From Scilla litardierei (taxonomy: Eukaryota > Streptophyta > Magnoliopsida > Asparagales > Asparagaceae), in NCBI GenBank assembly GCA_030789695.1, contig CM061135.1:110988301-111052300 (forward strand): DNA of 64,000 nucleotides, given 5' to 3'. Positions 9,126-19,419 of this stretch are shown one piece after another. The notes below the pieces were generated by a model. The model ran no database searches, was not told the DNA's origin, and saw nothing but the letters and a program-made list of their open reading frames with translations. A program made the position numbers and the translations under genes. The stretch's first letter is position 1. Every line of letters starts with the position of its first letter.

Positions 9126-9505
9126 ACTCGGCCGAGTGACAAAAGTCGCTCGGCCGAGTGAGAAACCCTGTAATTTTCCAGTAATTCTTGATCTTCAGGG
9201 GTCTTCACTTCGGGGGCGGCTCGGCCGAGTGAGTTGTCGTCACTCGGCCGATGGCTTCATGGTACTCGGGCGGTCGGGATTATCCACTCGGCCGAGTGGG
9301 TCTTCTGAAGCTCAGGCAGCCGAAAAACAGTAACATGGCGATTTTTGAATGGCTTCGTCTGGGCGCCACTCGGGCGGACGGGATGTAGTCACTCGGCCGA
9401 TGTGGTCTCCGTCGCTCGGCCGAGTGCACGTATGAATCGTGTCTGATCTGGTCGACCGAGCGGTGTCTCGCTGGTCGGTCGAGTGGCTCCTCCACTCGGC
9501 CGAGT
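9126..9505. repeat. Palindrome array ACTCGGCCGAGT in U3 of copy 1 LTR
   Basis: About a dozen full or degenerate copies, including CTCGGCCGAG near 9127, 9149, 9218, 9286, 9414 and 9494 and variants CTCGGGCGG and TCGACCGAG. The array lies between the LTR start and the TATA-like box, where enhancers of LTR promoters normally are. Function is not shown. Confidence 0.85.
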
Positions 9506-9801
9506 GGGACACAAAACATGCCCAAACAGCTTGTTTTGGCCTCCTCGTCGCTCCTGCGACGTCCGTTCTTCTTCCGCTCCTCTCCAACAGCAAAATACCC
9601 CTCGGTGAGGTCGTTGGTGACCGTCTGGAGTAAGCGCATCTCGAGATCACTCCAAATCGCGCCAAATCACCTGAAATGCGACAAAAACAGCAAATCGTGA
9701 AAAGCATCGCAATATCGTCGATATATCGTGAAAAACATGATTTGGGCGATCTAAATGGCATGCAAACATGCGGTAAAAAAGTGTAAAATAAGGAGTGATC
9801 A

Positions 9802-10908
9802 ATACCCAAAACCAACAATGTACAGCAGACTTGTGGATAAATGCAAGAAGAGATTAGTGGGCTGGACTTCTTCTATGTTATCGATCTCGGGGCAAATTGA
9901 GCTTGTCAAAACTGTGATTTATGGAATGTTAATCTTTTGGATGCAAGTCTACAGTATCCCAAAGAGTATAATCCGTACTATCACTACTTCTTGTAGGAAT
10001 TTTATCTTGGGTACCTCTCATATATGGGCATGGAAGGATCTATGTAAACCAAAAGAAGAGGGTGGAGTTGGCCTAAGACTTCTTCCGAATGTCAATATGG
10101 CTGCAGGAGTTGGGTTAACATGGCGCATGTTGTCAGGTGAAGGACTGTGGGCAAAATACATGAGATCCAAATACATCGATACTACCCGGTTTTTTGCAGC
10201 AAATAGGAAGGCTATGCACTCAGGCACTTGGAAATTCCTATTATATTGCAGGAAATTTTCTAAATATCTGATCAAACGGCAAGTCCGGGATGGCACTACA
10301 ACACTGTTTTGGCATGACAATTGGTTGCAAAGTGGGCCACTTAGTGACTCATTTGATGTTCCAGCTGATGCAAACCTCAAAACCGTGGCGGACTACTGGG
10401 TAGCGGGTCAATGGGCGCAGGACAATGCAATTCAGGGCATTCGGCCATTGCTTCAGGCTGTGCGGCTTGGCACATGGCCAGATTTCTGGGCGTGGGCGAC
10501 TAATGGGGGTTCATTCAGCTTCGGCTCTGCTTGGAACGGTACAAGAGAGAGATGAGTTAATTTCCTCTGCACTAAACTAGTTTGGTACAGGCATTGCGTG
10601 CCAAAACTTGCGGTTTCACTGCTGAGAGCTTTTCTTGGGAAGCTCGCTACTAAAGACAGGCTGCAAGCATGGGGAGTAACGGTTGATCCCAAATGTGAGC
10701 TGTGCAATTCAGGGCTTCCTGAGACTATTGATCACTTGTACTTTGACTGTGAATACTCTAGCTATATCCTGAAAAGAAGTCTTCTGAAATTGGGTATCTT
10801 CACTGCTCTTGGGCAGCAGCTTTCACAGGTGGGAGATTATTTTTTAATACATTTTGCAGTAAAGAAAGATGCTTTAAGTATCCTAGCTAAGACGGTCCTA
10901 TCAGCGGT
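9802..10908 (+). pseudogene. LINE-1 ORF2 (reverse transcriptase C-terminal part), interrupted
   Basis: The translation is the post-catalytic part of a plant L1-type ORF2, starting at the equivalent of the YPKxPMYxRLxDKCKKRL region of LINE-2. It includes the zf-RVT-like region with C-x2-C (CELCNSG) and HLYFDCEYS. One in-frame TGA occurs at 10553-10555 with the same frame continuing after it, so this is a nonsense mutation. The 5' part was displaced leftward out of the window by Athila copy 1 (junction 9801/9802). The 3' part resumes at 25649 after the Tekay composite, in frame across the GCGGT target site. Not functional. Confidence 0.9.
10904..10908. repeat. Target-site duplication GCGGT, left copy
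   Basis: It matches 25644-25648 exactly and brackets the Tekay composite. Removing one copy restores the LINE-1 reading frame. Confidence 0.9.
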
Positions 10909-11356
10909 TATCACGACCCGCTTCCCTAAAATGAAGGCGAGACGTGAAAAGGTCCGCACGGGAGTGGAGCTGTGAAGCCCCAAACCCGATAAGCGTCAAT
11001 AATACATAAACAGGTCCCTGCAACCACAACGGAATAACAATAATAACACAAGGAGAGACTGAAATAAAATCTCACATCTCATACATTGTCCAACAAGGAA
11101 ATAAGTCCAACATCCAGAAAAGCCACCAGGCTAAAAGAGAAGAGTTTAAAGGCCCAGAACAAGGCCAACAAAAGCAACAACAACAACAAGGTATAGGTGC
11201 TACGCACCGATAACAAAACAACTGTCTAACAAAAGTAAAACACACGAAGACACTAGGACTGGTCCCCAGTGTCCACGTACTCCCCGTCAACCACAAGCTC
11301 GGGCTCGGCGTCAGCAAACACCTCGTCCTCAACAAGGTACTCAGGCTCAGGATCTA

Positions 11357-11391
11357 ACATGTGTCACCCAAAAGAGTAAAGGGGCACATGT
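11357..11391 (-). repeat. LTR inverted repeat ACATGTG/CACATGT
   Basis: A seven-pair stem directly before CAGCAAG, present in all Tekay LTRs here. Element D has a different 11-pair stem in the same place (34525-34560). Confidence 0.6.
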
Positions 11392-11582
11392 CAGCAAGTC
11401 TAAAAGACTTGGGCAAGGAAACTGAAAGTAAGGCAACTAGCAACCTAGCAGTTTAGTATGCATGACATGGCAGTTATAACATGAGTGCACAATTAAAACA
11501 TGGCAAGACAATTTGTACAAGAGAACAATCATCGGGAAAAGACAAGAGTAGCCAAGCTACTAACATTCTCAATCAATTCACA

Positions 11583-11748
11583 TTGTTGTAGGTGTTTACG
11601 CCCTTCAGCTGAATGGTACATCATTCACACCGATCGGCACTAAACACGATTCACGTTTCACGTTGTTTTGTAGATGTTTACGCCCTTCAGCTGAATGGTA
11701 CATCATTCACACCGATCGGCACTAAACACTACCCCACCCCAGAGTTTA
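11583..11748. repeat. 82-bp tandem duplication in left Tekay LTR
   Basis: A segment beginning near TTGTAGGTGTTTACGCCC occurs twice with an 82-bp period. The right LTR (around 23905-23970) has a single copy. This accounts for the length difference between the outer LTRs (2,497 versus 2,415). Confidence 0.9.
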
Positions 11749-12665
11749 CGTCTTACAACTGCAGTTGCGGATCAGGCAGACTCCCAGTTGAATGACCGCT
11801 TAACCCTTACCCCATCCCACACGTAAACAAGCCAGGGTCCCTGCACATGAGCCCAGCAAGTGAGCCAGGGTTGCCCCGCACGGGAGCTTGTTTCTTAGTT
11901 CACAATTCAATATATCGAGCGTTGGGGTTAGCAACTCATTATGCTCGCTTCTGGTCACGAGCCAGGAACACAAGTAGTGCAGCGATGCTACGCAATCACG
12001 GGATCACCAAAAGAATGCAATGACATGACATTTAATTTGCGTACCGTTAATGGAAGGTAAACATGACATGGTAATTGTGCAACATGCTAAATGTCGGAAC
12101 TAGCTTCGTTGTCAAGCTAGTTCCCCAATTTGCGCCTAGGCGAGTATCATTTCGTCGCCTAGCCTCTTTTACGCCTACAACAAGCAAATGGCCTAAAACA
12201 TGGCCTAAACCCTAAGTGGCAAGTTTCACTTGCCTAGCACCGGGGATGACGACCACTTCGTCTCACGGATGCTAATCTACGGGGAAAATCGCTGTTATGG
12301 GGAAACAAACAACAAACAACATGAAATTTTATTAGGGTTTCATAAAAATATAAATAGGTTATGAAAACAACGGTAGATCGATTTCTTACCGAGAGGAGGC
12401 GGAAGAAACACTCCGGGGAACCCTAGGACCAGATCTGGAAGCAAATGGAGAAGTTTGGGGAAACTAGGGTTTTGGGGGATTTGGGGATTTTGATGGATTT
12501 GGTGAGATTTTGGGGAAGATGAGAGGTAGATAGAGTGGATGGATGGTTTGGATGATGGATTTAGGGCTTGGAATGAAGGATTGAAGCTTGGAGGAAGATG
12601 GGGGCTCAATGGGGAAGATTTTAGGGTTTTGGGTCGTGTTGAGGAAGAAGAAAACGTTTGGGTTG

Positions 12666-12677
12666 GGTTTAAATAGG
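12666..12677 (-). promoter_or_regulatory. TATA-like box of Tekay LTR (left)
   Basis: The minus strand reads CCTATTTAAACC, 42 bp downstream of the palindrome array. Equivalents are at 17661-17672, 24904-24915 and 41578-41589. Inferred promoter. Confidence 0.5.
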
Positions 12678-12718
12678 CTGGGCTGGCGGCTGCCCAGAAA
12701 TTAGGGTTTCAACACAGA

Positions 12719-13136
12719 TTAGTCGGTCAAAGAGCAACCACTGACCGATTAGTTTGGCAACTAGTCGGTCGGTCGACCAACGCAGACCGACTAAGTGCAA
12801 ACAGTAACTTCTGAATGAAAATAGGATTTTAGAGTTAGTCGGTCCATGAACAAATACTGACCGACTAGTTTAGCATCTAGTCGATCGATGAACGTTCTTA
12901 GACCGACTAAGAGTAAACAGTAACTAGTGTCAAAATTAGATGATGTGTTAGTCGGTTAAAGAAGCATTGCCGACCGACTAGTTTGCAACCTAGTCGGTCA
13001 ACCAACGTTCTTAGACCGACTAACGATAAACAGTAACTCCTGAGAAATTTAGAAAGCCAACTAGTCGGTCCAAGAAGGATTGCCGACCGACTGGATCGTC
13101 ATCTAGTCGGTCGGTGCCCCTTCTTATACCGGCTAA
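12719..13136. repeat. Four-unit GTCGGTC/GACCGAC inverted-repeat array, left Tekay LTR
   Basis: Four units of about 113-116 bp each carry four half-sites in alternating orientation (TAGTCGGTC then GACCGACTA, twice), with a repeated spacer AAACAGTAACT. There are sixteen half-sites in total. Equivalents are at 17711-18128, 24957-25371 and 41631-42047. Confidence 0.9.
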
Positions 13137-13405
13137 TGAGCACAAAAAGTTCCGATACGGAGCGCGGAGCTCCGGGATCGATTCCTAAGACTCCTAGGCT
13201 TGATCTAATAGTAAGATACGACCGTTATGAAGTCCGTCACGGATGACATACTTCGAAATCGACAATCCTAAGGAAGAAACGAGAAAATACGACGAATCGA
13301 TCGAAAATGAAAGCTACGGAGACGAAAACCACACAAGAGGAGAAAATCCACCAAAACATATATTATATTATATTAAATCCAGATACATGAAAAGCAGTCG
13401 TTACA

Positions 13406-13418
13406 TCCTCCCCAACTT
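13406..13418 (-). other. Polypurine tract of outer Tekay element
   Basis: The minus strand reads AAGTTGGGGAGGA immediately before the 3' LTR. The same sequence follows the middle LTR at 18400-18412. It primes plus-strand synthesis in LTR elements. Confidence 0.8.
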
Positions 13419-13451
13419 AAGAAAAATTCCGTCCTCGGAATTTCCGAATAC

Positions 13452-16003
13452 TCACGAGTCCGGAAACAAAAGTGGGAAACGCTCTCGCATCTCATCCTCA
13501 TTCTCCCAAGTAGACTCTCCAGGTGAGCCGTGTCGCCACATCACCCTCACAAGATTGACAATCTTGTTCCGAAGCGATTTCTGACGCCTATCCAGAATCT
13601 GCACTGGATGCTGGTCATACGTCATATCGGGGCGAACGGTAATCTCCGAAAAATCTACCGCATGAGACAGATCGCTAATGTATCGACGAAGCTGCGACAC
13701 ATGGAAAACATCGTGAACTCCTTCCAAAGATGGCGGCAAGGCCAAGCGATAAGCTACCTCGCCAACCCTCTCCAAAATGTCAAACGGTCCAATGTATCGC
13801 GGGCTCAACTTCCCACGCTTCCCGAAACGAATCACACCACGATTCGGGGAAATCTTCAAGAACACATGGTCGCCCGGCTGAAACTCCAAAGGATGACGTT
13901 TAGCATCCGCCCAATGCTTAAAATGGTCCTGAGCAATTCTCAACCTCTCCCGAATATTCCTGACGATATCCACGGCCTCCACGATCATCTCAGGTCCCAA
14001 CAACTCCCGATCACCAACGTCATCCCAACTCAATGGCGATCGACATTTCCTCCCATAAAGAGCGGCGAAAGGCGCCATGCCAATACTCGCCTGGAAGCTG
14101 TTGTTGTAAGAGAACTCCACCAGGTGTAGATGGTCCTCCCACGAACCCTTGAAATCCAACATGCACGCCCTCAGCATGTCTTCCAAAATCTGAATCGTCC
14201 TCTCGGACTGGCCATCCGTCTGCGGATGGTACGCCGTGCTGAAACTCAGACGCGTACCCAAGCTCTTCTGCAAACTCTGCCAGAACTGAGATGTGAACCT
14301 CGTGTCTCTGTCCGACACGATACTCACGGGGACTCCATGAAGTCGCACAACCTCCTGCACGATTCACGTTACATCACTATCCAAGCTAGGAAAAGGAAAT
14401 AAAACGGAGAGTAAAAAGAATTTTACCTCCATATATCTCCTCGCTAGCGCCTCAGTGGACTGTCCCACTCGGAACGGAATAAAGTGCGCAGATTTGGTCA
14501 ATCGATCTACGATCACCCAAATCGCGTCATTCTGCTTCGGACTCCGAGGTAGTCCAGTCACGAAATCCATAGTGATGTGTTGCCACTTCCACTCCGGAAT
14601 CGGAAGCGGTTGTAGCAATCCGGCCGTACGCTGATGCTCTGCCTTCACTTGCTGGCAAACCAAGCACTTGGCTACACTCCGAGCCACGCTCCTCTTCATA
14701 CCATGCCACCAATAATTCAGACGAAGATCCTGGTACATCTTGGTGCCACCAGGATGCACAGAATACGGCGAACTGTGTGCCTCCACCATCAACTCCTCTC
14801 TGATATCCCCAGCAGGCACACACAACCTGGCTCCAAACCTCAGCGAGCCATCCTCATGAATCAAAAAGTCAGTCCGCAGACCGGCTTCCACCTGCTCCCG
14901 AATCTTCACCAGCTTCGGATCCTCAGCCTGGCCAGCCTTAATCCGATCCACGATCGTCGACTGTACCTGCATGTACATCAACGAAGAAGCCTCTTCAGGA
15001 AGAACAATCTCCATGCCAGACTCGCAGAAATCCTGCTGCAATCTCCACTGCGAGGTCAAAATCATCACCGCTGGAAGCCTACTCAAAGCATCCGGAACCA
15101 CATTCACCTTGCCAGGGTGAAACTGCAAATCAATCTCATAATCCGCCATAAGCTCCAACCATCGACGCTGTCGCATGTTGAGCTCCTTCTGAGTGAAAAT
15201 GTACTTCAAGATTTTGTGATCGGTGAAAATCTTCACTTTCTCACTCAGCAGGAAGTGCCTCCAAATCTTAAGAGCAAACACAACGGCAGCCAACTCCAAA
15301 TCATGCGTCGGGTAATTCTTCTCATGAACCTTAAGCTGACGAGACGCATACGCCACAACGTGCCCATGCTGATGCAACACACAACCGAGACCCTTGCCAG
15401 AAGCATCGCAAAAGATCTCAAATCCACCGCTGCGATCAGGCACGCCAAGAATAGGGGCAGTCGTCAACCTCTCCTTCAGAATACCAAAAGCACTCTCACA
15501 ATCACCCGACCAAACAAAAGCAACATCCTTCCGCGTCAACCTGGTCATCGGCTCAGCAATACGAGAAAAGTCCTTAATGAATCGCCGATAATAACCAGCA
15601 AGTCCAAGGAAACTCCGAATCTCAGACGCAGACGACGGAACATGCCACTCCCTGATGGCCCGAACCTTCTCGGGATCCACTTAAATACCATCTCCAGTCA
15701 CCACATGCCCGAGAAAAGCAACTCGATCTAGCCAAAACTCGCACTTCGAAAACTTAGCATACAACCGATGCTTCCTCAAAATCTCCAACACCGTCCTTAA
15801 GTGCGAGGCATGCTCTTCCTCCGACTTCGAATAGATCAGAATGTCGTCAATAAAGATAACGACAAACTTATCCAAAAAGTCGTAGAAAATCAGGTTCATC
15901 AGATTCATGAAAACTGCGGGCGCGTTAGTTACGCCAAAAGGCGTAACCACGAACTCATAGTGTCCATACTTCGTCCTGAACGATGTCTTCGGAACATCAT
16001 CCT
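13452..16003 (-). pseudogene. pol: Tekay element A pol fragment (RT from finger/palm to chromodomain)
   Basis: It begins within RT (the [10 protein letters not shown] region) at the edge of the middle LTR and runs through FIDD, RNase H, integrase (H2C2 zinc finger, D-D-E core) and chromodomain to a stop at 13452. There is one nonsense codon at 15681-15683 (TCA to TAA relative to element B). A GT-AG interval of 72 bp at 14355-14426 contains an in-frame stop and matches the intron of element B. The gag, protease and first part of RT of this copy are missing, so it is not functional. Confidence 0.9.
14355..14426 (-). other. Putative 72-bp intron in integrase (element A)
   Basis: It starts GTAAAA and ends GTGCAG on the minus strand, in phase 0 between conserved integrase codons. 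It corresponds to the 71-bp interval of element B. Confidence 0.75.
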
Positions 16004-18399
16004 TGTCACGACCCGCTTCCCTAAAATGGAGGCGAGACGTGAAAAGGTCCGCACGGGAGTGGAGTGGTGAAGCCCCAAACCCGATAAGCGTCAATTTAGT
16101 ATAAGTAGGTCCCTGTAATTGCAATCGAAACAACAACAATAATAATAATATGAGACGGATATATAATACCAATCCCACGGTTGTCCACAAAGTATTCAAC
16201 ATCACAGAAAAGCCACCAGGCTAAAAGAAAAGAGTCCAAGGCCCAGAACATGGCCAACAAAAGCGACGACATAACAAGGTATATGTGCTACGCACCGATA
16301 ACAAAACAACTGTCTAACTAAAATAAAACACAACGAAGACACTAGGACTGGTCCCCAGTGTCCACGTACTCCCCGTCGAACACAAGCTCGGGCTCGGCGT
16401 CAGCAAACACCTCGTCCTCAACGAGGTACTCAGGCTCGGGATCTAACATGTGTCACCCAAAAGAGTAAATGGGGCACATGTCAGCAAGTCTAAAAGACTT
16501 GGGCAAGGAAACTGAAAGTAAGGCAACTAGCAACCTAGCAGTTTAGTATGAATGACATGGCAGTTATAACATGAGTGCACAATTAAAACATGGCAAGACA
16601 ATTTGTACAAGGGAACAATTTATCGGGACAAGACAAGAGTAGCCAAGCTACTATCAATTCAATCAATTCACATTTAGTAGGTGTTTACGCCCTTCGCTGA
16701 ATGGCATAGCATTTCAGACCGATCGGCACTAAACACTACCCAATACCCACACGATATGGAGCCTGGGGTCCCCGCACATGGAACTCAGCTAGTGAGCCTG
16801 GGGTTGCCCCGCACATTGAGCTCGCATTCTTAGTTCACAATTCAATACATTTCGAGCGTTGGGGTTAGCAACTCATTATGCTCGCTTCTGGTCACGAGCC
16901 AGGAACACAAGTGTCGTAGCAAAGCTACGCAATCACAGCAACACCTAAAGAATGCGAGGTCATGACAATTTATTTGCGTACCGTTAATTAAATTAAACGT
17001 GACAGGCGAAATGCAATGACATGAACATATTCGCGTACCGTTAATTGAAAGTAAACATGACATGGAAATTGTGCAACATGCTAAATGTCGGAACTAGCTT
17101 CGTTGTCAAGCTAGTTCCCCAATTTGCGCCTAGGCGAGTATCATTTCGTCGCCTAGCCTCTTTTATGCCTACAACAAGCAAATGGCCTAAAACATGGCCT
17201 AAACCCTAAGTGGCAAGTTTCACTTGCCTAGCACCGGGGATTGACGATCACTTCGTCACACGGATGCTATCTACGGGGGAAATCGCTGTCATGGGAGAAA
17301 CAAGCACCAAACACTTGAAATTAATTAGGGTTTTCATAAAATTATAAATAGGTTAAGAAAACAACGGTTGATCGATTTCTTACCGAGAGGAGACGGAAGA
17401 AACACTCCGGGGAACCCTAGGATCAGATCTGGAAAAGATTGGAGAAGTTTGGGGAAACTAGGGGTTTGGGGGATTTGGGGATTTTGATGGGTTTTGGTGA
17501 GATTTTGGGGAAGATGAGAGGTGGATGGAGTGAATGGTTGGATTGGATGATGATTCTAGGGCTTGGAATGAAGAAATGGAGCTTGGAGGAAGATGGGGGC
17601 TGAAGGGGGAAGATTTTAGGGTTTTGGGTCGTGTTGGAGAAGAAGAAGTCGTTTGGGTTGGGTATAAATAGGTTGAGCTGGCGGCTGCCCAGAAATTAGG
17701 GTTTTAACACTGGTTAGTCGGTCAAAGAGCAACCACTGACCGACTAGTTTGGCAACTAGTCGGTCGGTCGACCAACGCAGACCGACTAAGTGCAAACAGT
17801 AACTCCTGAACGAAAATAGGATTCTAGAGTTAGTCGGTCCATGAACAAGTACTGACCGACTAGTTTAGCATCTAGTCGGTCGATGAACGTTCTTAGACCG
17901 ACTAAGAGTAAACAGTAACTGATACAAAAATAATATGATGAGTTAGTCGGTTCAAGAAGCATTGCTGACCGACTAGTTTGCAACCTAGTCGGTCAACCAA
18001 CGTTCTTAGACCGACTAACGATAAACAGTAACTCCTGAGAAATTTAGAAAGCTAACTAGTCGGTCCAAGAAGGATTGCCGACCGACTGGATCGTCATCTA
18101 GTCGGTCGGTGGCCCTTCTTACACCGGCTAATGAGCACCAAAAGTACCGATACGGAGCGCGAGGCCCCGTGATCGATTCCTAAGACTCCTAGGCTTGATC
18201 TAATAGTTAGATACGACCGCTATGAAGTCCGTCACGAGTGACATACTTCGAAATCGACAATCCTAAGGAAGAAGCGAGAAAATACGACGAATCGATCGAA
18301 AATGAAACTACGGAGACGAAAACCACACAAGAGGAGAAAATCCACCAAAACATATATTATATTATATTAAATCCAGATTCATGAAAAGCAGTCGTTACA
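16004..18399 (-). repeat. Middle LTR of Tekay composite (3' LTR of element B)
   Basis: A 2,396-bp LTR (TGTCACGACC...GTTACA). It is visibly more divergent from both outer LTRs than they are from each other. It is followed by a polypurine tract and the 3' end of element B pol. Its left junction cuts element A's RT at 16003. Confidence 0.9.
17711..18128. repeat. GTCGGTC/GACCGAC array, middle Tekay LTR
   Basis: The same four-unit structure as in the left LTR, with scattered substitutions, some falling in half-sites. Confidence 0.85.
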
Positions 18400-18445
18400 T
18401 CCTCCCCAACTTAAGAAAAATTCCGTCCTCGGAATTCCCAAAAAC

Positions 18446-19348
18446 TCACGAGTCCGGAAACAAAAGTGGGAAACGCTCTCGCATCTCATCCTCATTCTCC
18501 CAAGTAGACTCTCCAGGTGAACCGTGTCGCCACATCACCCTCACAAGATTGACAATCTTGTTTCGAATCGATTTCTGACGCCTGTCCAGAATCTGCATTG
18601 GATGCTGGTCATACGTCATATCGGGGCGAACGGTAATCTCCGAAAAATCCACCGCATGAGACGGATCGCTAATGTATCGACGAAGCTGCGACACATGGAA
18701 AACTTTGTGAACTCCTTCCAAAGATGGCGGCAAGGCCAAGCGATAAGCTACCTCGCCAACCCTCTCCAAAACGTCAAACAGTCCAATGTATCGCGGGCTC
18801 AACTTCCCACGCTTCCCAAAACGAATCACACCACGATTTGGGGAAATCTTCAAGAACACATGGTCGCCCGGCTGAAACTCCAAAGGACGACGTTTAGCAT
18901 CCGCCCAATGCTTAAAACGGTCCTGAGCAATTCTCAACCTCTCCCGAATATTCCTGACGATATCCACGGCCTCCACGATCATCTCAGGTCCCAACAACTC
19001 CCGATCACCAACGTCATCCCAACTCAATGGCGATCGACATTTCCTCCCATAAAGAGCGGCGAAAGGCGCCATGCCAATACTCGCCTGGAAGCTGTTGTTG
19101 TAGGAAAACTCTACCAGATGTAGATGGTCCTCCCACGAACCCTTGAAATCCAACATGCACGCCCTTAGCATGTCTTCCAAAATCTGAATCGTCCTCTCGG
19201 ACTGGCCATCCGTCTGCGGATGGTACGCCGTGCTGAAACTCAGACGCGTACCCAAGCTCTTCTGCAAACTCTGCCAAAACTGAGATGTGAACCTCGTGTC
19301 TCTGTCAGACACGATACTCACAGGGACTCCATGAAGTCGCACAACCTC
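18446..19348 (-). CDS. pol: Tekay element B gag-pol exon 3: integrase C-terminal part and chromodomain
   Basis: It continues the integrase catalytic core. The second catalytic Asp is in IVSDRDTRF and the Glu in DGQSERTIQ. Then come the GPY-like region ([13 protein letters not shown]) and a C-terminal chromodomain-like segment ending about 50 residues later ([20 protein letters not shown]). Chromodomains of this group direct insertion to particular chromatin. The segment starts at a GAG codon right after the putative intron end (19349). It is open to the stop at 18446 and shows no nonsense change. Confidence 0.88.
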   Translation of the reverse strand, partial: EVVRLHGVPVSIVSDRDTRFTSQFWQSLQKSLGTRLSFSTAYHPQTDGQSERTIQILEDMLRACMLDFKGSWEDHLHLVEFSYNNSFQASIGMAPFAALYGRKCRSPLSWDDVGDRELLGPEMIVEAVDIVRNIRERLRIAQDRFKHWADAKRRPLEFQPGDHVFLKISPNRGVIRFGKRGKLSPRYIGLFDVLERVGEVAYRLALPPSLEGVHKVFHVSQLRRYISDPSHAVDFSEITVRPDMTYDQHPMQILDRRQKSIRNKIVNLVRVMWRHGSPGESTWENEDEMRERFPLLFPDS

Positions 19349-19419
19349 CTGCACGATTCACGTTACATCACTATCTAAACTAGGAAAAGGAAATAAAACG
19401 GAGAGTAAAAGAATTTTAC
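19349..19419 (-). other. Putative 71-bp spliceosomal intron inside integrase (element B)
   Basis: The minus strand begins GTAAAATTC and ends CGTGCAG, with pyrimidine-rich runs. It interrupts integrase in phase 0. The unspliced frame stops inside it. Its length differs by one base from element A (72 bp), yet both keep the flanking exon frames, as expected if the segment is spliced out. Confidence 0.75.

Larger units (their letters stand above)
1..9801 (-). mobile_element. Non-autonomous Athila-type Ty3/gypsy element, copy 1 (3' end beyond window)
   Basis: In minus-strand order the element has a 5' LTR (9801-7982), a tRNA-Asp-type primer site, a gag-protease ORF, a palindrome array with TATA box, an Athila-type third ORF and a long 3' noncoding region cut off by the window start. 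RT, RNase H and integrase are absent. Base 1 aligns with about 45076 of copy 2, so roughly 2 kb (the rest of the 3' region and the 3' LTR) is missing on the left. The right flank at 9802 is LINE ORF2 sequence, so the element inserted into a LINE. Both ORFs are open. The target-site duplication cannot be checked because the left end is not present. Confidence 0.9.
7982..9801 (-). repeat. 5' LTR of Athila-type copy 1
   Basis: A 1,820-bp LTR. On the minus strand it starts TGATCACTCC and ends CGATCA, followed by the primer site. It matches copy 2 LTRs (43042-44867 and 53268-55094). In transcription order it holds a palindrome array, a TATA-like box and five stem-loops near the 3' side. Confidence 0.9.
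10909..13405 (-). repeat. Outer left (3') LTR of Tekay composite
   Basis: A 2,497-bp LTR whose plus-strand left end is TATCACGACCCGC (other copies have TGTCACGACCCGC, so the terminal dinucleotide is mutated), ending GTCGTTACA. It is nearly identical to 23229-25643, implying recent insertion of the outer element. It contains a hairpin at 11357-11391, a tandem duplication, a TATA-like box and a palindrome array. Confidence 0.9.
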
